From NCBI RefSeq assembly GCF_000018865.1, contig NC_010175.1, forward strand, positions 4,960,001 to 5,024,000: a DNA stretch of 64,000 nt, read 5' to 3'. The notes below the pieces were generated by a model. That model did no database searches and was not told the origin of the DNA. It was given only the letters and a program-made list of their open reading frames with translations. The translations under genes were made by a program, and so were the position numbers. Origin of the DNA: Chloroflexus aurantiacus J-10-fl (GTDB lineage Bacteria; Chloroflexota; Chloroflexia; Chloroflexales; Chloroflexaceae). Of this stretch, positions 51,722 through 61,687 are shown piece after piece; within the stretch, counting starts at the first letter, position 1, and every line of letters starts with the position of its first letter.

Positions 51722-52891
51722 ATGCAACGCTCGCTCCGAATCGGTATTGATGTACGCTACCTCTCGCACGGCCTGGTCGGTGGTATTCACACCTACCTCC
51801 GCCACCTGCTGCCGGCTCTGTTTGCAGTCGGGAGCAACGAGCAGTTTTTTCTCTACGCCGACACCAAGGCACCGTTTGAGCTAGAGCACCTTCCGGCTAA
51901 TGTCGTGCTGCGTAGATTACCCTACCGCAATCCGCTTTCGAGTATTGCCAATGACCTTGTGGGGCTCCGGCGGGCGATGGCTGCCGATCAGATCGACGTT
52001 GCCCACTTTCCGGCAAATTATGGCTTTGGGCCGAGGAAAGCAGCAACGGTCATTACGCTCCACGACGCGATTAACGTGATGCCGTGGCATAAGATTATCG
52101 CCGGCCACAACAAAGACCTGCGCTCGATAGCGATGATGAGTTACCTGCACCTGATGAGTCGGCGAGCAGTCGGTCGATCACAACGTCTTCTCACCGTCTC
52201 GCAGCATGCAAAACGCGATATTCTGCGCTACTGTCGTTACGACAGTAATGCGATTGTCGTTATACCACACGGCGCACCGCCCGATGTGGTCAGGATCGAT
52301 GATCCACAGACCCTGGCCAGCGTTCGTCAGCGTTACGATCTGCGCCGTCCGTTCATTCTGGCCGATGGGCTAAAGAACCCGGCAGTGATTGTGCGGGCCT
52401 GGCAGATCTTGCCCAAAGAGTTGCAACAGCGCTACGAGATCGTCTTTTTTGCCCGCCGCGAGCCATGGCCGGCAGTGCAGAAGGCCGTCGACGCCGGGTA
52501 TGCGCGTCTGCTGTTGCGGCCATCGCGCAACGACTTGATCGCGCTCTACAGTATGGCCGCAGCGTTTGTCTTTCCATCATGGTTTGAAGGGTTTGGGATT
52601 CCCCTGCTGGAAGCGATGATTTGTGGGGCACCGATCATCGCGTCAGACCGGGGAGCAATCCCGGAAGTCGTCGGTGATGCCGGGCTGATCGGAGATGCGG
52701 AAGACGAACAGATCCTGGCTCGCCATCTGCTGGCCGTGCTTGGCAATCCGGCAGTGGCAGAGCGCCTGCGCCAGGCCGGCTGGCAGCGCGTGAAGCGCTT
52801 CTCCTGGCAGAAGACGGCAGAGCAGACACTGGCCGCGTACTACGCAGCGGTTGCACGACCACAACCGCGTGTGATTACATCGCCTGTTTGA
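51722..52891 (+). CDS. GT4-type glycosyltransferase
   Basis: 389 residues. N-terminal lobe: RIGIDVRYLSHGLVGGIHTY, typical of GT4 mannosyl/rhamnosyltransferases; DVAHFPANYGFGPRKAATVI then TLHDAINVMPWH. Donor lobe: FVFPSWFEGFGIPLLEAMIC with the ExxxxxxxE motif (EGFGIPLLE) and GAIPEVVGDAGLIGDAEDEQ. ATG, 27 nt after the previous stop with AAGGGGGATAGACTG before it. Complete and in phase with the locus. Confidence 0.9.
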   Translation: MQRSLRIGIDVRYLSHGLVGGIHTYLRHLLPALFAVGSNEQFFLYADTKAPFELEHLPANVVLRRLPYRNPLSSIANDLVGLRRAMAADQIDVAHFPANYGFGPRKAATVITLHDAINVMPWHKIIAGHNKDLRSIAMMSYLHLMSRRAVGRSQRLLTVSQHAKRDILRYCRYDSNAIVVIPHGAPPDVVRIDDPQTLASVRQRYDLRRPFILADGLKNPAVIVRAWQILPKELQQRYEIVFFARREPWPAVQKAVDAGYARLLLRPSRNDLIALYSMAAAFVFPSWFEGFGIPLLEAMICGAPIIASDRGAIPEVVGDAGLIGDAEDEQILARHLLAVLGNPAVAERLRQAGWQRVKRFSWQKTAEQTLAAYYAAVARPQPRVITSPV

Positions 52892-52910
52892 TTGGAAGGT
52901 GGCAGGGCCT

Positions 52911-54128
52911 ATGCGCATCCTCGTTCTCTCAACCTGGTGGCCTGAACCGGATGATAACGGTTCACGATTGCGGGCAATGGCCATTCTACGCGGCCTGGCC
53001 GAACACCATCACCTGCACCTGATTGCCTTCAGTCAGGGGCCGGCAACGGCAGTACAATCCCAGGAAATCAGTCGTCTTTGCCGCTCGTGGCAGGTCTTTG
53101 AGCGCCCTGATCGGCTGCTTACCCTGCGGGACAGGTTAGGCAGCCTGACCAGCAATAAACCGGCTTCGGTGCGGGTACGTTGGAGTCAACCATTTGCCGA
53201 TGCGGTGTTGGCAAGCGTGGCTCGCTGGCAGCCTGATGTGATTCTGGCGATGCAGATCGATGTCGCACCCTACGCCTGCCTGATTCAGAATGTGCCACTG
53301 GTACTCGAAGAGCTGGAACTGGCAGCAATTCTGGAAGACCATCGCAATCATTACGGTCTGCGTCGACTCCGCAGTCTGTTGACGGCGATCCAGCATCGGC
53401 GCTATATTGCGACGATCATTCCCAGCTTTGCCGCTGTTACTACAGTCTCTGAGAAAGAAGCCAGCTTGCTGTACCAGATCACCGGCCCGCATACGCCACT
53501 GCTATCGGTTATCCCCAACGGCGTCGATAGTCGGGCCTGTGCCGCATACCCTTATCAGCCGGAAGCCGATACGCTCATCTACCCCGGCGCCCTCTCGTAC
53601 AGCGCTAACTTTGACGCAGTCTATTACTTTCTCGCAAAAATCTGGCCCCTGATTCGTGCCCGCCATCCACAGGCTAAGTTCCGCGTCACCGGAAAGATCA
53701 CCGCTGACCAACAAGCGCATTTACCCAGGGTCAATGGCGTGGAATTTACCGGCTACGTCAACGACATTCGAGCACTCATAGCCCGCCATGCGGTTGAGGT
53801 CAGCCCGATCCGGGAAGGGGGTGGCACCCGGCTCAAGATTCTGGAAGCGCTGGCGTTAGGTGTACCGGTCGTGAGTACAACCAAAGGGGCCGAAGGGCTG
53901 GCACTCATTGATGGTAAGCATATCTTGCTGGCCGACACGCCGATGGACTTTGCTCGTGCCACCAGTCGACTGCTCAGCGACCCACCCCTGGCCCGCCGAC
54001 TGGGTGAAGCCGGGCGACGAGAAGTGGCGGCACGTTACGATTGGCGAGTGATCGTTCCCCGCTTAGATGATCTTTTGCGCGAGGTTGCTCAACGAAGGAC
54101 TGTTTCCTATGACCTGGCCCGTACCTGA
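52911..54128 (+). CDS. GT4-type glycosyltransferase
   Basis: 405 residues from ATG 52911 (GTG 52899 would add four residues). N-terminal lobe MRILVLSTWWPEPDDNGSRL; AAVTTVSEKEASLLYQITG hinge; SVIPNGVDSRACAAYP. Donor lobe: LIYPGALSYSANFDAVYYFL, RHAVEVSPIREGGGTRLKIL (the EGGGTRLKILE motif supplies the two Glu), GVPVVSTTKGAEGLALIDGK. This motif groups it with sugar transferases of the PEP-CTERM/exopolysaccharide type. Its last 20 nt overlap the next gene. Confidence 0.9.
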   Translation: MRILVLSTWWPEPDDNGSRLRAMAILRGLAEHHHLHLIAFSQGPATAVQSQEISRLCRSWQVFERPDRLLTLRDRLGSLTSNKPASVRVRWSQPFADAVLASVARWQPDVILAMQIDVAPYACLIQNVPLVLEELELAAILEDHRNHYGLRRLRSLLTAIQHRRYIATIIPSFAAVTTVSEKEASLLYQITGPHTPLLSVIPNGVDSRACAAYPYQPEADTLIYPGALSYSANFDAVYYFLAKIWPLIRARHPQAKFRVTGKITADQQAHLPRVNGVEFTGYVNDIRALIARHAVEVSPIREGGGTRLKILEALALGVPVVSTTKGAEGLALIDGKHILLADTPMDFARATSRLLSDPPLARRLGEAGRREVAARYDWRVIVPRLDDLLREVAQRRTVSYDLART

Positions 54129-55050
54129 TGTCAGTATCATTATTGTCAATTGGAACACACGCCAACTGTTGCTTGACTGTCTGGCTTCCCTCCCGGCAGC
54201 AACATGTGGGATTGAGGCAGAGATTTGGGTGGTTGATAATGGCTCACGCGATGGCAGTGTGGCGGCAGTAGCCCGGCATTTTCCAGACGTATTCATCATC
54301 GCCAACCCTGACAATCGCGGCTTTGCGACGGCTAACAATCAGGCAATCCGGGCCAGCAGTGGCCGCTATGTGATGTTGCTCAACAGTGATACGATTGCTC
54401 GACCCGGCTCAATTCAACGTCTGGTGCATTTTCTCGACACCCACCCGCAGGTTGGCGTCGTTGGGCCACGGCTGCTCAACGCCGACGGTACGCTGCAACC
54501 TTCGTGGGCCCTCTTCCCCAACCTGCTCACCGAGCTGACCGGCAAGAAAATCCGCTGGCGGCGGCGGTATCCAACGGTCGATGGCTCGCCGGCTTACGAG
54601 ACCGACTGGCTTGACGGTGCGGCGATGGTTTTACGGCGTGAGGTGTTGAAACAGGTTGGCTTGCTCGACGAGTCGTATTTTATGTATACGGAAGAGGTAG
54701 ACTGGTGCTATCGAATTAAGCGGGCCGGCTGGCCGATCTGCTACCTTCCCACTGCCGATATTGTTCACTTCGGCGGTCAGAGCAGTAAACAGGCGGCAAC
54801 GCGCATGAAGGCCGAACTCTACTTCAGCAAATTGCGCTTCTTCGCCAAGCATTATGGACAGGGGACTGCCCGCCTGTTGGGGCACGGATTACAGATGATC
54901 TTTTTCTTGAAAGCTACGATTGGCAGTCTGCTGATTGCCTGTAGCGGAGGCCGCCACACGGTTGGGAAACATTTTGTGCGCGATGGTGGTCTGCTCTGGG
55001 CGGCAATCGGTCGGCGTGTGCAACAACCGGTGCTACCGGAACGGTTTTAG
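54109..55050 (+). CDS. GT2-family glycosyltransferase, rhamnosyltransferase-like
   Basis: 313 residues from ATG 54109, 8 nt after GAAGGA; overlaps the previous gene by 20 nt, so coupled. VSIIIVNWNTRQLLLDCLAS, WVVDNGSRDGS, NRGFATANNQAIRASSGRYV, MLLNSDTIARPGSIQRLVHF with the DxD-like site, then DWLDGAAMVLRREVL and YFMYTEEVDWCYRIKRAGWP. Close in type to the GT2 gene at 50783. C-terminal amphipathic or membrane helix at about 275-295. Confidence 0.9.
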   Translation: MTWPVPDVSIIIVNWNTRQLLLDCLASLPAATCGIEAEIWVVDNGSRDGSVAAVARHFPDVFIIANPDNRGFATANNQAIRASSGRYVMLLNSDTIARPGSIQRLVHFLDTHPQVGVVGPRLLNADGTLQPSWALFPNLLTELTGKKIRWRRRYPTVDGSPAYETDWLDGAAMVLRREVLKQVGLLDESYFMYTEEVDWCYRIKRAGWPICYLPTADIVHFGGQSSKQAATRMKAELYFSKLRFFAKHYGQGTARLLGHGLQMIFFLKATIGSLLIACSGGRHTVGKHFVRDGGLLWAAIGRRVQQPVLPERF

Positions 55051-55059
55051 GTAACGGTA

Positions 55060-56472
55060 ATGAATTCGCTCCTGCGTCATATAGATACACCACCCTGGAT
55101 TGAACGGCTCCCCCGTCCGTTGGTGCTGGGAGGGGTGATTGGTGTCCTGATCGTCTACAGTCTGGCGGTTGGTTTCATGTTTGGCACCAATCGCCAACTG
55201 ATCGGCTTTGCACTGCTAGCGCTTCCATTAGGGTTGATCGGGTTAACCCTCTTACTCTACCGGTTTGAGTGGTTTGTGCTGATCCTCCCCCTCACCGGGC
55301 TGGCAATGCGTCCGCTCAGCCTGCCGGCAGGCAACGGGAGCGAATTACCGATTAGCATGCTGCTTACCCTGGCCCTCAGTGGAATCTGGATTGTCAGCAT
55401 GATCACCCGTCGCACGTGGCAACTGGTGCCCTCGCCATTGAATAAGCCACTGCTGGCGATGATGGCGATCTGTATCTTTTCGATACCGTGGGGAGCACTT
55501 TGGGCCGATCCGATCCTGGACTGGTGGATTATGGGCAATTTCCGCTTTGCCCAAATTGCCTCATTGCTCTCGTTGCTGGGATTGATGTGCATTCCTTTCC
55601 TGGTCGGACGGTTCATTCAGCACGAGTGGCAAATTAAAGCCTACCTGGGCATGTTTGTGGTCTGCGGCGGATTGATGACCATCGCTCAGGTGCTGAACAT
55701 CAATCACGTGATCCTCACCGATGCCGGGCTATGGGGTTTGTGGTTTGGCGTTACCCTGGCAGGTATCATCTTTCTGCAACCACAGGTACCCTGGGGATGG
55801 CGACTGGCCGGGGGCGCTTTGCTCATCCTGCACATCTGGCTGGTCGCCGTTCGTAATTCGCTCTGGATTTCAGGCTGGCTACCGACCTTCGTCGCTCTGA
55901 TTCTTATGGCCTTCCTCATCTCAAGACGACTCTTCTTCATCTTGATCCTGCTGGTCGGGTTAAATCTGGCCTTCGGGCCTGGCCGAAGTTACATCGATAG
56001 CGTCATTCATGACAATATCGAAGAGGGTGGCCTGGGACGATTAGAAATCTGGGCACGTAATTTATGGGTTGTGCAAAACCACTGGCTGTTTGGTACCGGC
56101 GTGGCCGGCTATGCGCCCTACAACATGACCTACTTCCGCTACGATGCACGTTCAACGCACAATAACTACTTTGATATTCTGGCTCAATTCGGCGTGGTTG
56201 GCTTCGGTATCTGGATTTGGTTTGCCATCGTGAGCCTCTATTACGGCTGGAAAACGATCCAGCTTGCCCCGCAGGGCATCTTGCGAACGACGGCGATCAT
56301 CGCGACCGCAGGCTGGGCTGCCGCACAGTTCTCGATGATGCTCGGTGACTGGATATTACCGTTTCTCTACAATCAGGGGGTACCCGGCTTCAAATACACG
56401 ATGTACAGTTGGGTGTTCGTTGGCCTGCTGATCAGCGTGCGCCAACTGATAGAGCGGAGGGCAGAGACATGA
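55060..56472 (+). CDS. O-antigen polymerase/ligase-like membrane protein
   Basis: 470 residues, about 11-12 helices with one large outside loop. The motif RSTHNNYFDILAQFGVVGFG, at about residues 365-385, is the (S/A)HNxxxxxxxxxG signature of the Wzy_C/WaaL family, and the Arg/His before it are catalytic in relatives. Polymerises repeat units, or ligates chains, outside the membrane after the flippase. Starts 9 nt after the previous stop; its stop overlaps the next start (ATGA). Confidence 0.88.
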   Translation: MNSLLRHIDTPPWIERLPRPLVLGGVIGVLIVYSLAVGFMFGTNRQLIGFALLALPLGLIGLTLLLYRFEWFVLILPLTGLAMRPLSLPAGNGSELPISMLLTLALSGIWIVSMITRRTWQLVPSPLNKPLLAMMAICIFSIPWGALWADPILDWWIMGNFRFAQIASLLSLLGLMCIPFLVGRFIQHEWQIKAYLGMFVVCGGLMTIAQVLNINHVILTDAGLWGLWFGVTLAGIIFLQPQVPWGWRLAGGALLILHIWLVAVRNSLWISGWLPTFVALILMAFLISRRLFFILILLVGLNLAFGPGRSYIDSVIHDNIEEGGLGRLEIWARNLWVVQNHWLFGTGVAGYAPYNMTYFRYDARSTHNNYFDILAQFGVVGFGIWIWFAIVSLYYGWKTIQLAPQGILRTTAIIATAGWAAAQFSMMLGDWILPFLYNQGVPGFKYTMYSWVFVGLLISVRQLIERRAET

Positions 56473-58124
56473 AGACGCGCTTTGCCCTCACCATCATGGT
56501 GTTTGTGCTTCTGATCGGTATTGCTGGTGAGCAAACCGCACGCAGTCAGGGATTTTGGACAGCGCCAGTCGAACTCTCGCCATTGCAGTACGGCCAGGTG
56601 CCACCAGAGCGGCTTGAGCGGCGATACGGCTGGTCGTGGCTACCAGATATGACCCTCGGCCCAGACGGTAGTGTGCATGTGGTCTGGTACGGAGGTCTCA
56701 TTGTCGACCAACGGGAAGGTGGAACCATCGATCTGTTGATGTATCGCCGGCGCAACGCCGATGGCAGTTGGGAACCGGTACGCGAGCTGCTGGCTCCCGG
56801 TGTGGGTGGCTACACTGTGCGGGCAAGCATCGTGCTAGGGCGTGATGGGCGGCTCCATCTGCTCTACCGGGCCGGGACGAGTATCAGGTACAGCTCGGCA
56901 CCGTGGGATACGGCTATTCAGCCGCAAACCTGGGATGAAGGGCGGCTGGTCAGCGATAGTGGCTACTACGTTGCCCTGGCTGCCGATCAAAAGGGTGTAC
57001 TGCACGCCTTCTGGAGTGATGTGGTAGCCGAAAACACCAACCCGCAATGCTTTCAATGTGGCGAAATCTTCTACCGCCGTTCAACCGACAATGGCGCCAC
57101 GTGGTCGGCAATTGTCAACCTTTCGCAGAGCGATTTGGGGGAGAACCGGCCCCAGGTACGGGTTGACACGCTCAATCGCATTCATATCGTCTGGGATGAA
57201 GGTGCCGACTGGTACGCCGGCCAGGGTCAGCCGCACTACGGTGTCTACCGGCGTTCAGACGATGGCGGTGAGACGTGGACGACGCCGGTCAAATTTCGCT
57301 TACCGACAACTGTTGTCCAACTGTTGCGGCAACAACCGGGCAACCGACAGCAGTCGACCAATGATCTGCCAGGGCCACCGTTGGAAGCGGTACAGCAGAC
57401 GGCACTGACCGTTGATGCCGCGGGAAATCCGTTTGTCGTCTTTCGCGGTGTGCGCAACGACCGGCTCTACTTTCAGCGGTCACTCGATGGTGGTGACACC
57501 TGGACACCTCCGGTTGAGCTGCCGTATGTACGTGCCCGCAATATCGGTGACAACAACCTCGACTACTACAGTCTGGCAAATGACGGTGCCGGTAATGTCC
57601 ATCTCTTGATGGTGGGATTTACGGCGGGCACGGAAACCGGTGACAGGCCACCGGCCTTGATCCATATGACCTTCGACGGCACGCGCTGGCTGCCACCGCG
57701 CATCATTATGCAGAACGATCTCTACCCCGAACTGCCACGGTTGGCGATCTACGAAGGCAACCAGCTTCATGCCGTCTGGTTCACCCGTTCACGGCTGTTT
57801 GAAGGTGATCGGCCCGAAGATCGACCGATCCATCAAATCTGGTACAGCAGCGCTCGCCTGAATCTGCCGCCACGTCCAGGATTACCGCTCTTCACGCCGA
57901 CGCCACTACCGCCGACACCCACGGCTGCGGCAGGTGTTGTCGTTGAACCAACGCCAACACCCATCGTTCTGCCAGAGACGATTCGGAATGCCCCGCCGTT
58001 GCAAGAACCGATGAACTGGGAGCGCGGGGGATTGGCGGTCATCGGTATCGCGTTGGCCTTTACAATCAGCATTCTCGGTGCAATTGGCGGATTGATCATC
58101 TTTATTCGCAATCGCCGACACTAA
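56469..58124 (+). CDS. anchored sialidase-fold (BNR-repeat) surface protein
   Basis: 551 residues from ATG 56469, coupled to the ligase stop and preceded by GGAGGG. Signal peptide FALTIMVFVLLIGIAGEQTA. Repeats of the beta-propeller Asp-box type: NADGSWEPV, TDNGATWSAIVN, SDDGGETWTTPVKF, LDGGDTWTPPVELP, spaced about 60-80 residues. Then a Pro/Thr-rich linker and a C-terminal anchor (LAVIGIALAFTISILGAIGG, then IRNRRH). It faces outward. Enzyme activity is not evident, as the Arg triad of sialidases is not placed. May bind or trim the surface polymer. Confidence 0.82.
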   Translation: MKTRFALTIMVFVLLIGIAGEQTARSQGFWTAPVELSPLQYGQVPPERLERRYGWSWLPDMTLGPDGSVHVVWYGGLIVDQREGGTIDLLMYRRRNADGSWEPVRELLAPGVGGYTVRASIVLGRDGRLHLLYRAGTSIRYSSAPWDTAIQPQTWDEGRLVSDSGYYVALAADQKGVLHAFWSDVVAENTNPQCFQCGEIFYRRSTDNGATWSAIVNLSQSDLGENRPQVRVDTLNRIHIVWDEGADWYAGQGQPHYGVYRRSDDGGETWTTPVKFRLPTTVVQLLRQQPGNRQQSTNDLPGPPLEAVQQTALTVDAAGNPFVVFRGVRNDRLYFQRSLDGGDTWTPPVELPYVRARNIGDNNLDYYSLANDGAGNVHLLMVGFTAGTETGDRPPALIHMTFDGTRWLPPRIIMQNDLYPELPRLAIYEGNQLHAVWFTRSRLFEGDRPEDRPIHQIWYSSARLNLPPRPGLPLFTPTPLPPTPTAAAGVVVEPTPTPIVLPETIRNAPPLQEPMNWERGGLAVIGIALAFTISILGAIGGLIIFIRNRRH

Positions 58125-58150
58125 CCTCAACCAGCAGGCAGGAGCATGAT

Positions 58151-59818
58151 ATGGCAATAACGCAAACGACCGAACTGAACGCCATCGAGCAGCGTGCAGC
58201 TCAACGAGTGAACCTCAACACTGCTGAATGGCGATTTTACGGTGTTGTCATCCTCGGTTTGATGCTGGTGATTTGGGCGCCAATCGTCTTTGCGTTTGTC
58301 ACCGCCCCACCTGATCGGCAATTCATGGGTGTTATTGATGGCGTCCCGGATCACAACCAGTATTTCGCGTGGCTACGCAGCTTCACGCATAGCGACCTGG
58401 CGGCCAACCGTCTGACACCGGAAGCCAACGAACCGGCCTTCTTCAACCTGCTCTGGTGGACAACGGCACGCTTCAGCGTCATCACCGGCGTATCGTACAT
58501 CACCGCCTACACGATTCTGCGCCTAGTGGCAATCTTCTCGCTCCTCGCCAGTCTGCTGATCTTCCTGCCGTTGATCAACGACCAACCCCGGCAACGTCAG
58601 ATTGCGTTCTGGCTGATCTGCACGAGCGGTGGCCTGGGAGTCATCTGGATCATTGTCAAGTATGCGGCAGGCTTACCCGAAGCGCCCTTCCCGATCAGCA
58701 TCTACACCGTCGAACCAAACACGCTCATGATCATGCAGGCGTTTCCGCACTTTACAATGGCCCTGGCCCTGATCATCGCCATCTTCAGCCTGATGCTGCT
58801 GGCATGGCGAACGAAGCAATCACGCTATGCGGTCGCTGCCGGCATCGTTGGTGCGGTACTGGCACTTCAGCACGCCTACGATCTCCTGATCGTCTACAGC
58901 GCATTAGGACTGTTTGGGCTACTCATCTGGTGGCGTGACCGACGGTTTCCGGTTGCCCTCTTCAAACAAGGGGTTATCCTGGCAATCTTTTCGGCGCCTG
59001 GGGCACTCTACCTGGCCTATCTGGTGGCGAACGAACCCACGTGGGGGCGTAAGCTCGAACAATTTGACAATGCCGGCGTCTTCACCCCAAACCCATTACT
59101 GCTCATCATCTTACTGGGTGTACCACTCCTGTTGGCGTTTGCCGGCTTGCGCAAGCGGATGTTCTTCAGTCGTGACGACCGGGAAATATTTCTGGTTTCA
59201 TGGTTTGTAGTTCACTTCGGGCTGATGTATCTCCCGCTCAAATTTCAGATTCACATGCTGCTCGGCCTGCAAATTCCGATGATGCTCCTGGCAGCGAAAT
59301 ACATTGACGAGCATCTGATACCTTTGCTTCGCCAGCGTGGGAAGTGGGCACTCACCATTGGCCTGATTACCGTGTTTGGCCTTAGCATCATCACCAGCGT
59401 CTACATCCAGGGCTGGCGCTTTGTCTATCTGGCCCGTTATGAACAGCCACACTACCTGACGAACGATGAAATTGCGGCCTTACAATGGCTCCAACAGCGG
59501 ACGACCGGCAACGATGTCGTGTTGGCCGATATTGAATTCGGCCAGTTTGTACCGGTCTGGAGTGATGCCCGTGCGTACATTGCCCACTGGGCCGGAACGC
59601 TCGATTTCTACACCAAGCGCGACAATTCCCGCATTGTGCTCGATCCGGCGACATCGGCGACGCAGCGTCGGCAACTGCTCGATGAGTTCCAGGTCTCATA
59701 CGTGGTGATGCGTGACCGTGACGGTAATCGATCTGAGCTGACCAGGCAAAGCGCTGATACGTTAGAGCCGGTGTACGAGAATGCAACGGTATCGATTTAT
59801 CGAGTCAAGGGGAGGTGA
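58151..59818 (+). CDS. GT-C-like polytopic membrane protein
   Basis: 555 residues with about 11-12 helices and a soluble C-terminal part (residues about 430-555, EIAALQWLQQRTTGNDVVLA onward). The first outside loop contains GVPDHNQYFAWLRSFTHSDL, with a D-H-x-x-Y pattern reminiscent of the acidic catalytic loop of lipid-phosphate-sugar-dependent transferases (GT-C). Function inferred only. ATG 26 nt after the previous gene, with GGCAGGAGCATGAT upstream; last gene of the plus-strand run. Confidence 0.7.
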   Translation: MAITQTTELNAIEQRAAQRVNLNTAEWRFYGVVILGLMLVIWAPIVFAFVTAPPDRQFMGVIDGVPDHNQYFAWLRSFTHSDLAANRLTPEANEPAFFNLLWWTTARFSVITGVSYITAYTILRLVAIFSLLASLLIFLPLINDQPRQRQIAFWLICTSGGLGVIWIIVKYAAGLPEAPFPISIYTVEPNTLMIMQAFPHFTMALALIIAIFSLMLLAWRTKQSRYAVAAGIVGAVLALQHAYDLLIVYSALGLFGLLIWWRDRRFPVALFKQGVILAIFSAPGALYLAYLVANEPTWGRKLEQFDNAGVFTPNPLLLIILLGVPLLLAFAGLRKRMFFSRDDREIFLVSWFVVHFGLMYLPLKFQIHMLLGLQIPMMLLAAKYIDEHLIPLLRQRGKWALTIGLITVFGLSIITSVYIQGWRFVYLARYEQPHYLTNDEIAALQWLQQRTTGNDVVLADIEFGQFVPVWSDARAYIAHWAGTLDFYTKRDNSRIVLDPATSATQRRQLLDEFQVSYVVMRDRDGNRSELTRQSADTLEPVYENATVSIYRVKGR

Positions 59819-59831
59819 TAAAACAACGCCA

Positions 59832-61331
59832 TCAAGGCTTCAATCGATACAACCGGTATGAGGCATTCTGATACACCAATTCATAATCATCCTGGAGTGA
59901 AGAAAATGGCACCATTTCAACAACCTGATTTTCGTGACCATCAATGATGTATTCAGCTCGCAGATCATTCATATCGGTAAAATGCGATATAGCAACATGT
60001 TTACCGACCTGCTTAGCGATCTTTGATTCATAATATTCGGCGGGAATAGGAATATAGGTTCTTGAACTATAGAACCATATGTCCCATTGCCCAGATACAA
60101 TACGAGCATCAGCAGGTATATACCTGTCGATATACATTGCCATCATTTGCGCATCATCATTCGCTTCTGCAAAAAGACGACGAACAGTATTCTGGGCTGG
60201 CCACAGGACAATAATGACACAAGACAAACCTATAAATATCGGGTAGGCCAATTGTGCTAATAAACGCTTTGGCTCCTCCGTGATATACCGGTGCATCATA
60301 ACCCGAATATCATCTAACAGTATTGCCAGCATGATACCGCCAACAGCCCAAATCGGATACGCATAGCGTGGCCAGCCAATTGAGAAACCGATATACCAGA
60401 TTGACCAGACTACCAGGAAGAAAGACAAAACCAGAAAACCTGAATCAATGTTAGTCTTGCGAATAAATAACACATACAACACAGATGGAATAACAAATAG
60501 CACCCCATTATCATAAAGAAATTTCGCATTTTGAAACCAAAGCAGTGGAGAAACAATCATAACCCGGCTCAACGACAAATGCACAAGGTTATGTTGATGA
60601 CCAAAGCCACTCAATAGGCTCATAATGTATTGAAACAACGACCAACCAGTGAATGCAACCAGGCATGCCACCATTGGCAATATGACACATAAGCGAGGGA
60701 CGATCACCCCACGCCAACGCTGATAGACAGATGTGATGACAATTGCGGCAATAATGACCGGTGCGAAGAGGTCCTTAGCCAGCACGGCGAGCGCAAATGT
60801 CAGACTGGCCGCCGGCAAAAAACGTGATGGTTGAATTACGGCACGTGACCATAGCCAGCATCCTGTAATGAAGAGAACCAACGCGGGAACTTCGCCGTAT
60901 ACACAGCGCCCCATTGTCACACTATTAAGCCATGGCGGACCGAAGAACAGAAATAACGCAACAGCGAGTATGGCAGCCTGCTGACCATACCAGTTATGAA
61001 CGACAAGGTAAACAGTAACGACACCAGCGATCAAAAACACACTAACCAGCAAACGAGCGAGCCATAACGAGGGGCCAAACAGCTTAAATGCAGCAATAAC
61101 AGAACCGAGAACAAGCAAACCTGTTGAATCACGCCAATATTCCTGATACCCATCTTGGGTCAGAATAGCCCATTTTCCATGTTCAGTCACATTTCTCGCA
61201 AAATAGAGCCGAAAACCTTCGTCTAATGCCATGAAATCAGGATAACCATCTAAGTTATAGACGGCTAAAAATCCAGACCCAAGCAACAGGAGAAAAACCA
61301 CCATCTTTTGGGCATTGATGAACCACCTCAT
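59832..61331 (-). CDS. GT39/ArnT-like membrane glycosyltransferase, AT-richer
   Basis: 499 residues, about 11 helices. The N-terminal loop FMALDEGFRLYFARNVTEHG holds the D-E pair of GT-C enzymes (as in ArnT/Pmt relatives), which move a sugar from a polyprenyl-phosphate donor to an outside acceptor. The gene is clearly richer in A+T than its neighbours (many AAT, ATA, TTA), is on the opposite strand, converges with the locus by 13 bp, and is followed upstream by a very AT-rich spacer, so it may have been acquired separately. Start ATG 61331 after GAGGAGCGCAT. Confidence 0.8.
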   Translation of the reverse strand: MRWFINAQKMVVFLLLLGSGFLAVYNLDGYPDFMALDEGFRLYFARNVTEHGKWAILTQDGYQEYWRDSTGLLVLGSVIAAFKLFGPSLWLARLLVSVFLIAGVVTVYLVVHNWYGQQAAILAVALFLFFGPPWLNSVTMGRCVYGEVPALVLFITGCWLWSRAVIQPSRFLPAASLTFALAVLAKDLFAPVIIAAIVITSVYQRWRGVIVPRLCVILPMVACLVAFTGWSLFQYIMSLLSGFGHQHNLVHLSLSRVMIVSPLLWFQNAKFLYDNGVLFVIPSVLYVLFIRKTNIDSGFLVLSFFLVVWSIWYIGFSIGWPRYAYPIWAVGGIMLAILLDDIRVMMHRYITEEPKRLLAQLAYPIFIGLSCVIIVLWPAQNTVRRLFAEANDDAQMMAMYIDRYIPADARIVSGQWDIWFYSSRTYIPIPAEYYESKIAKQVGKHVAISHFTDMNDLRAEYIIDGHENQVVEMVPFSSLQDDYELVYQNASYRLYRLKP

Positions 61332-61687
61332 ATGCGCTCCTCATGAACTTCAGAGGTTCAACATTCGCCAGTGGAGGCACGTATGAGAAAGTCAGCATGA
61401 TTGCGAGGGAATCGGCAGAATCGTCTCCTGATGTGAAACTTGTTAAAAACGAGTAAATAATTTTTGTAACTCCAATAACGATTAATCATGAATAATAATT
61501 TGTTATCATGAAAATATACGCAAAACTCCCACTTGATCAATAGGATTTTTAATATATTATTGTCATAAAACACAAAACTTAAAAATATGGATTCAAGCAT
61601 TTATACAAAAATCACCATTTTTACTGGCAAATGTTTTGTTTTACTTCAAACAATCCCAATTGATCTCATCACATAATGGAGATAAGA
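61332..61687. other. AT-rich spacer between divergent genes
   Basis: By eye about 30-35% GC from 61440 to 61670, far below the rest of the window. No credible gene (the 80-residue ORF at 61358-61600 has no ribosome site and unlikely composition). Could hold the promoters of both flanking genes; several TATAAT-like strings exist, and none can be preferred. Confidence 0.6.

Noticed and set aside
61358-61600. 80-residue minus-strand ORF in the AT-rich spacer
   Set aside because: No ribosome site, odd composition (Phe, Tyr, Asn, Lys), explained by AT richness.
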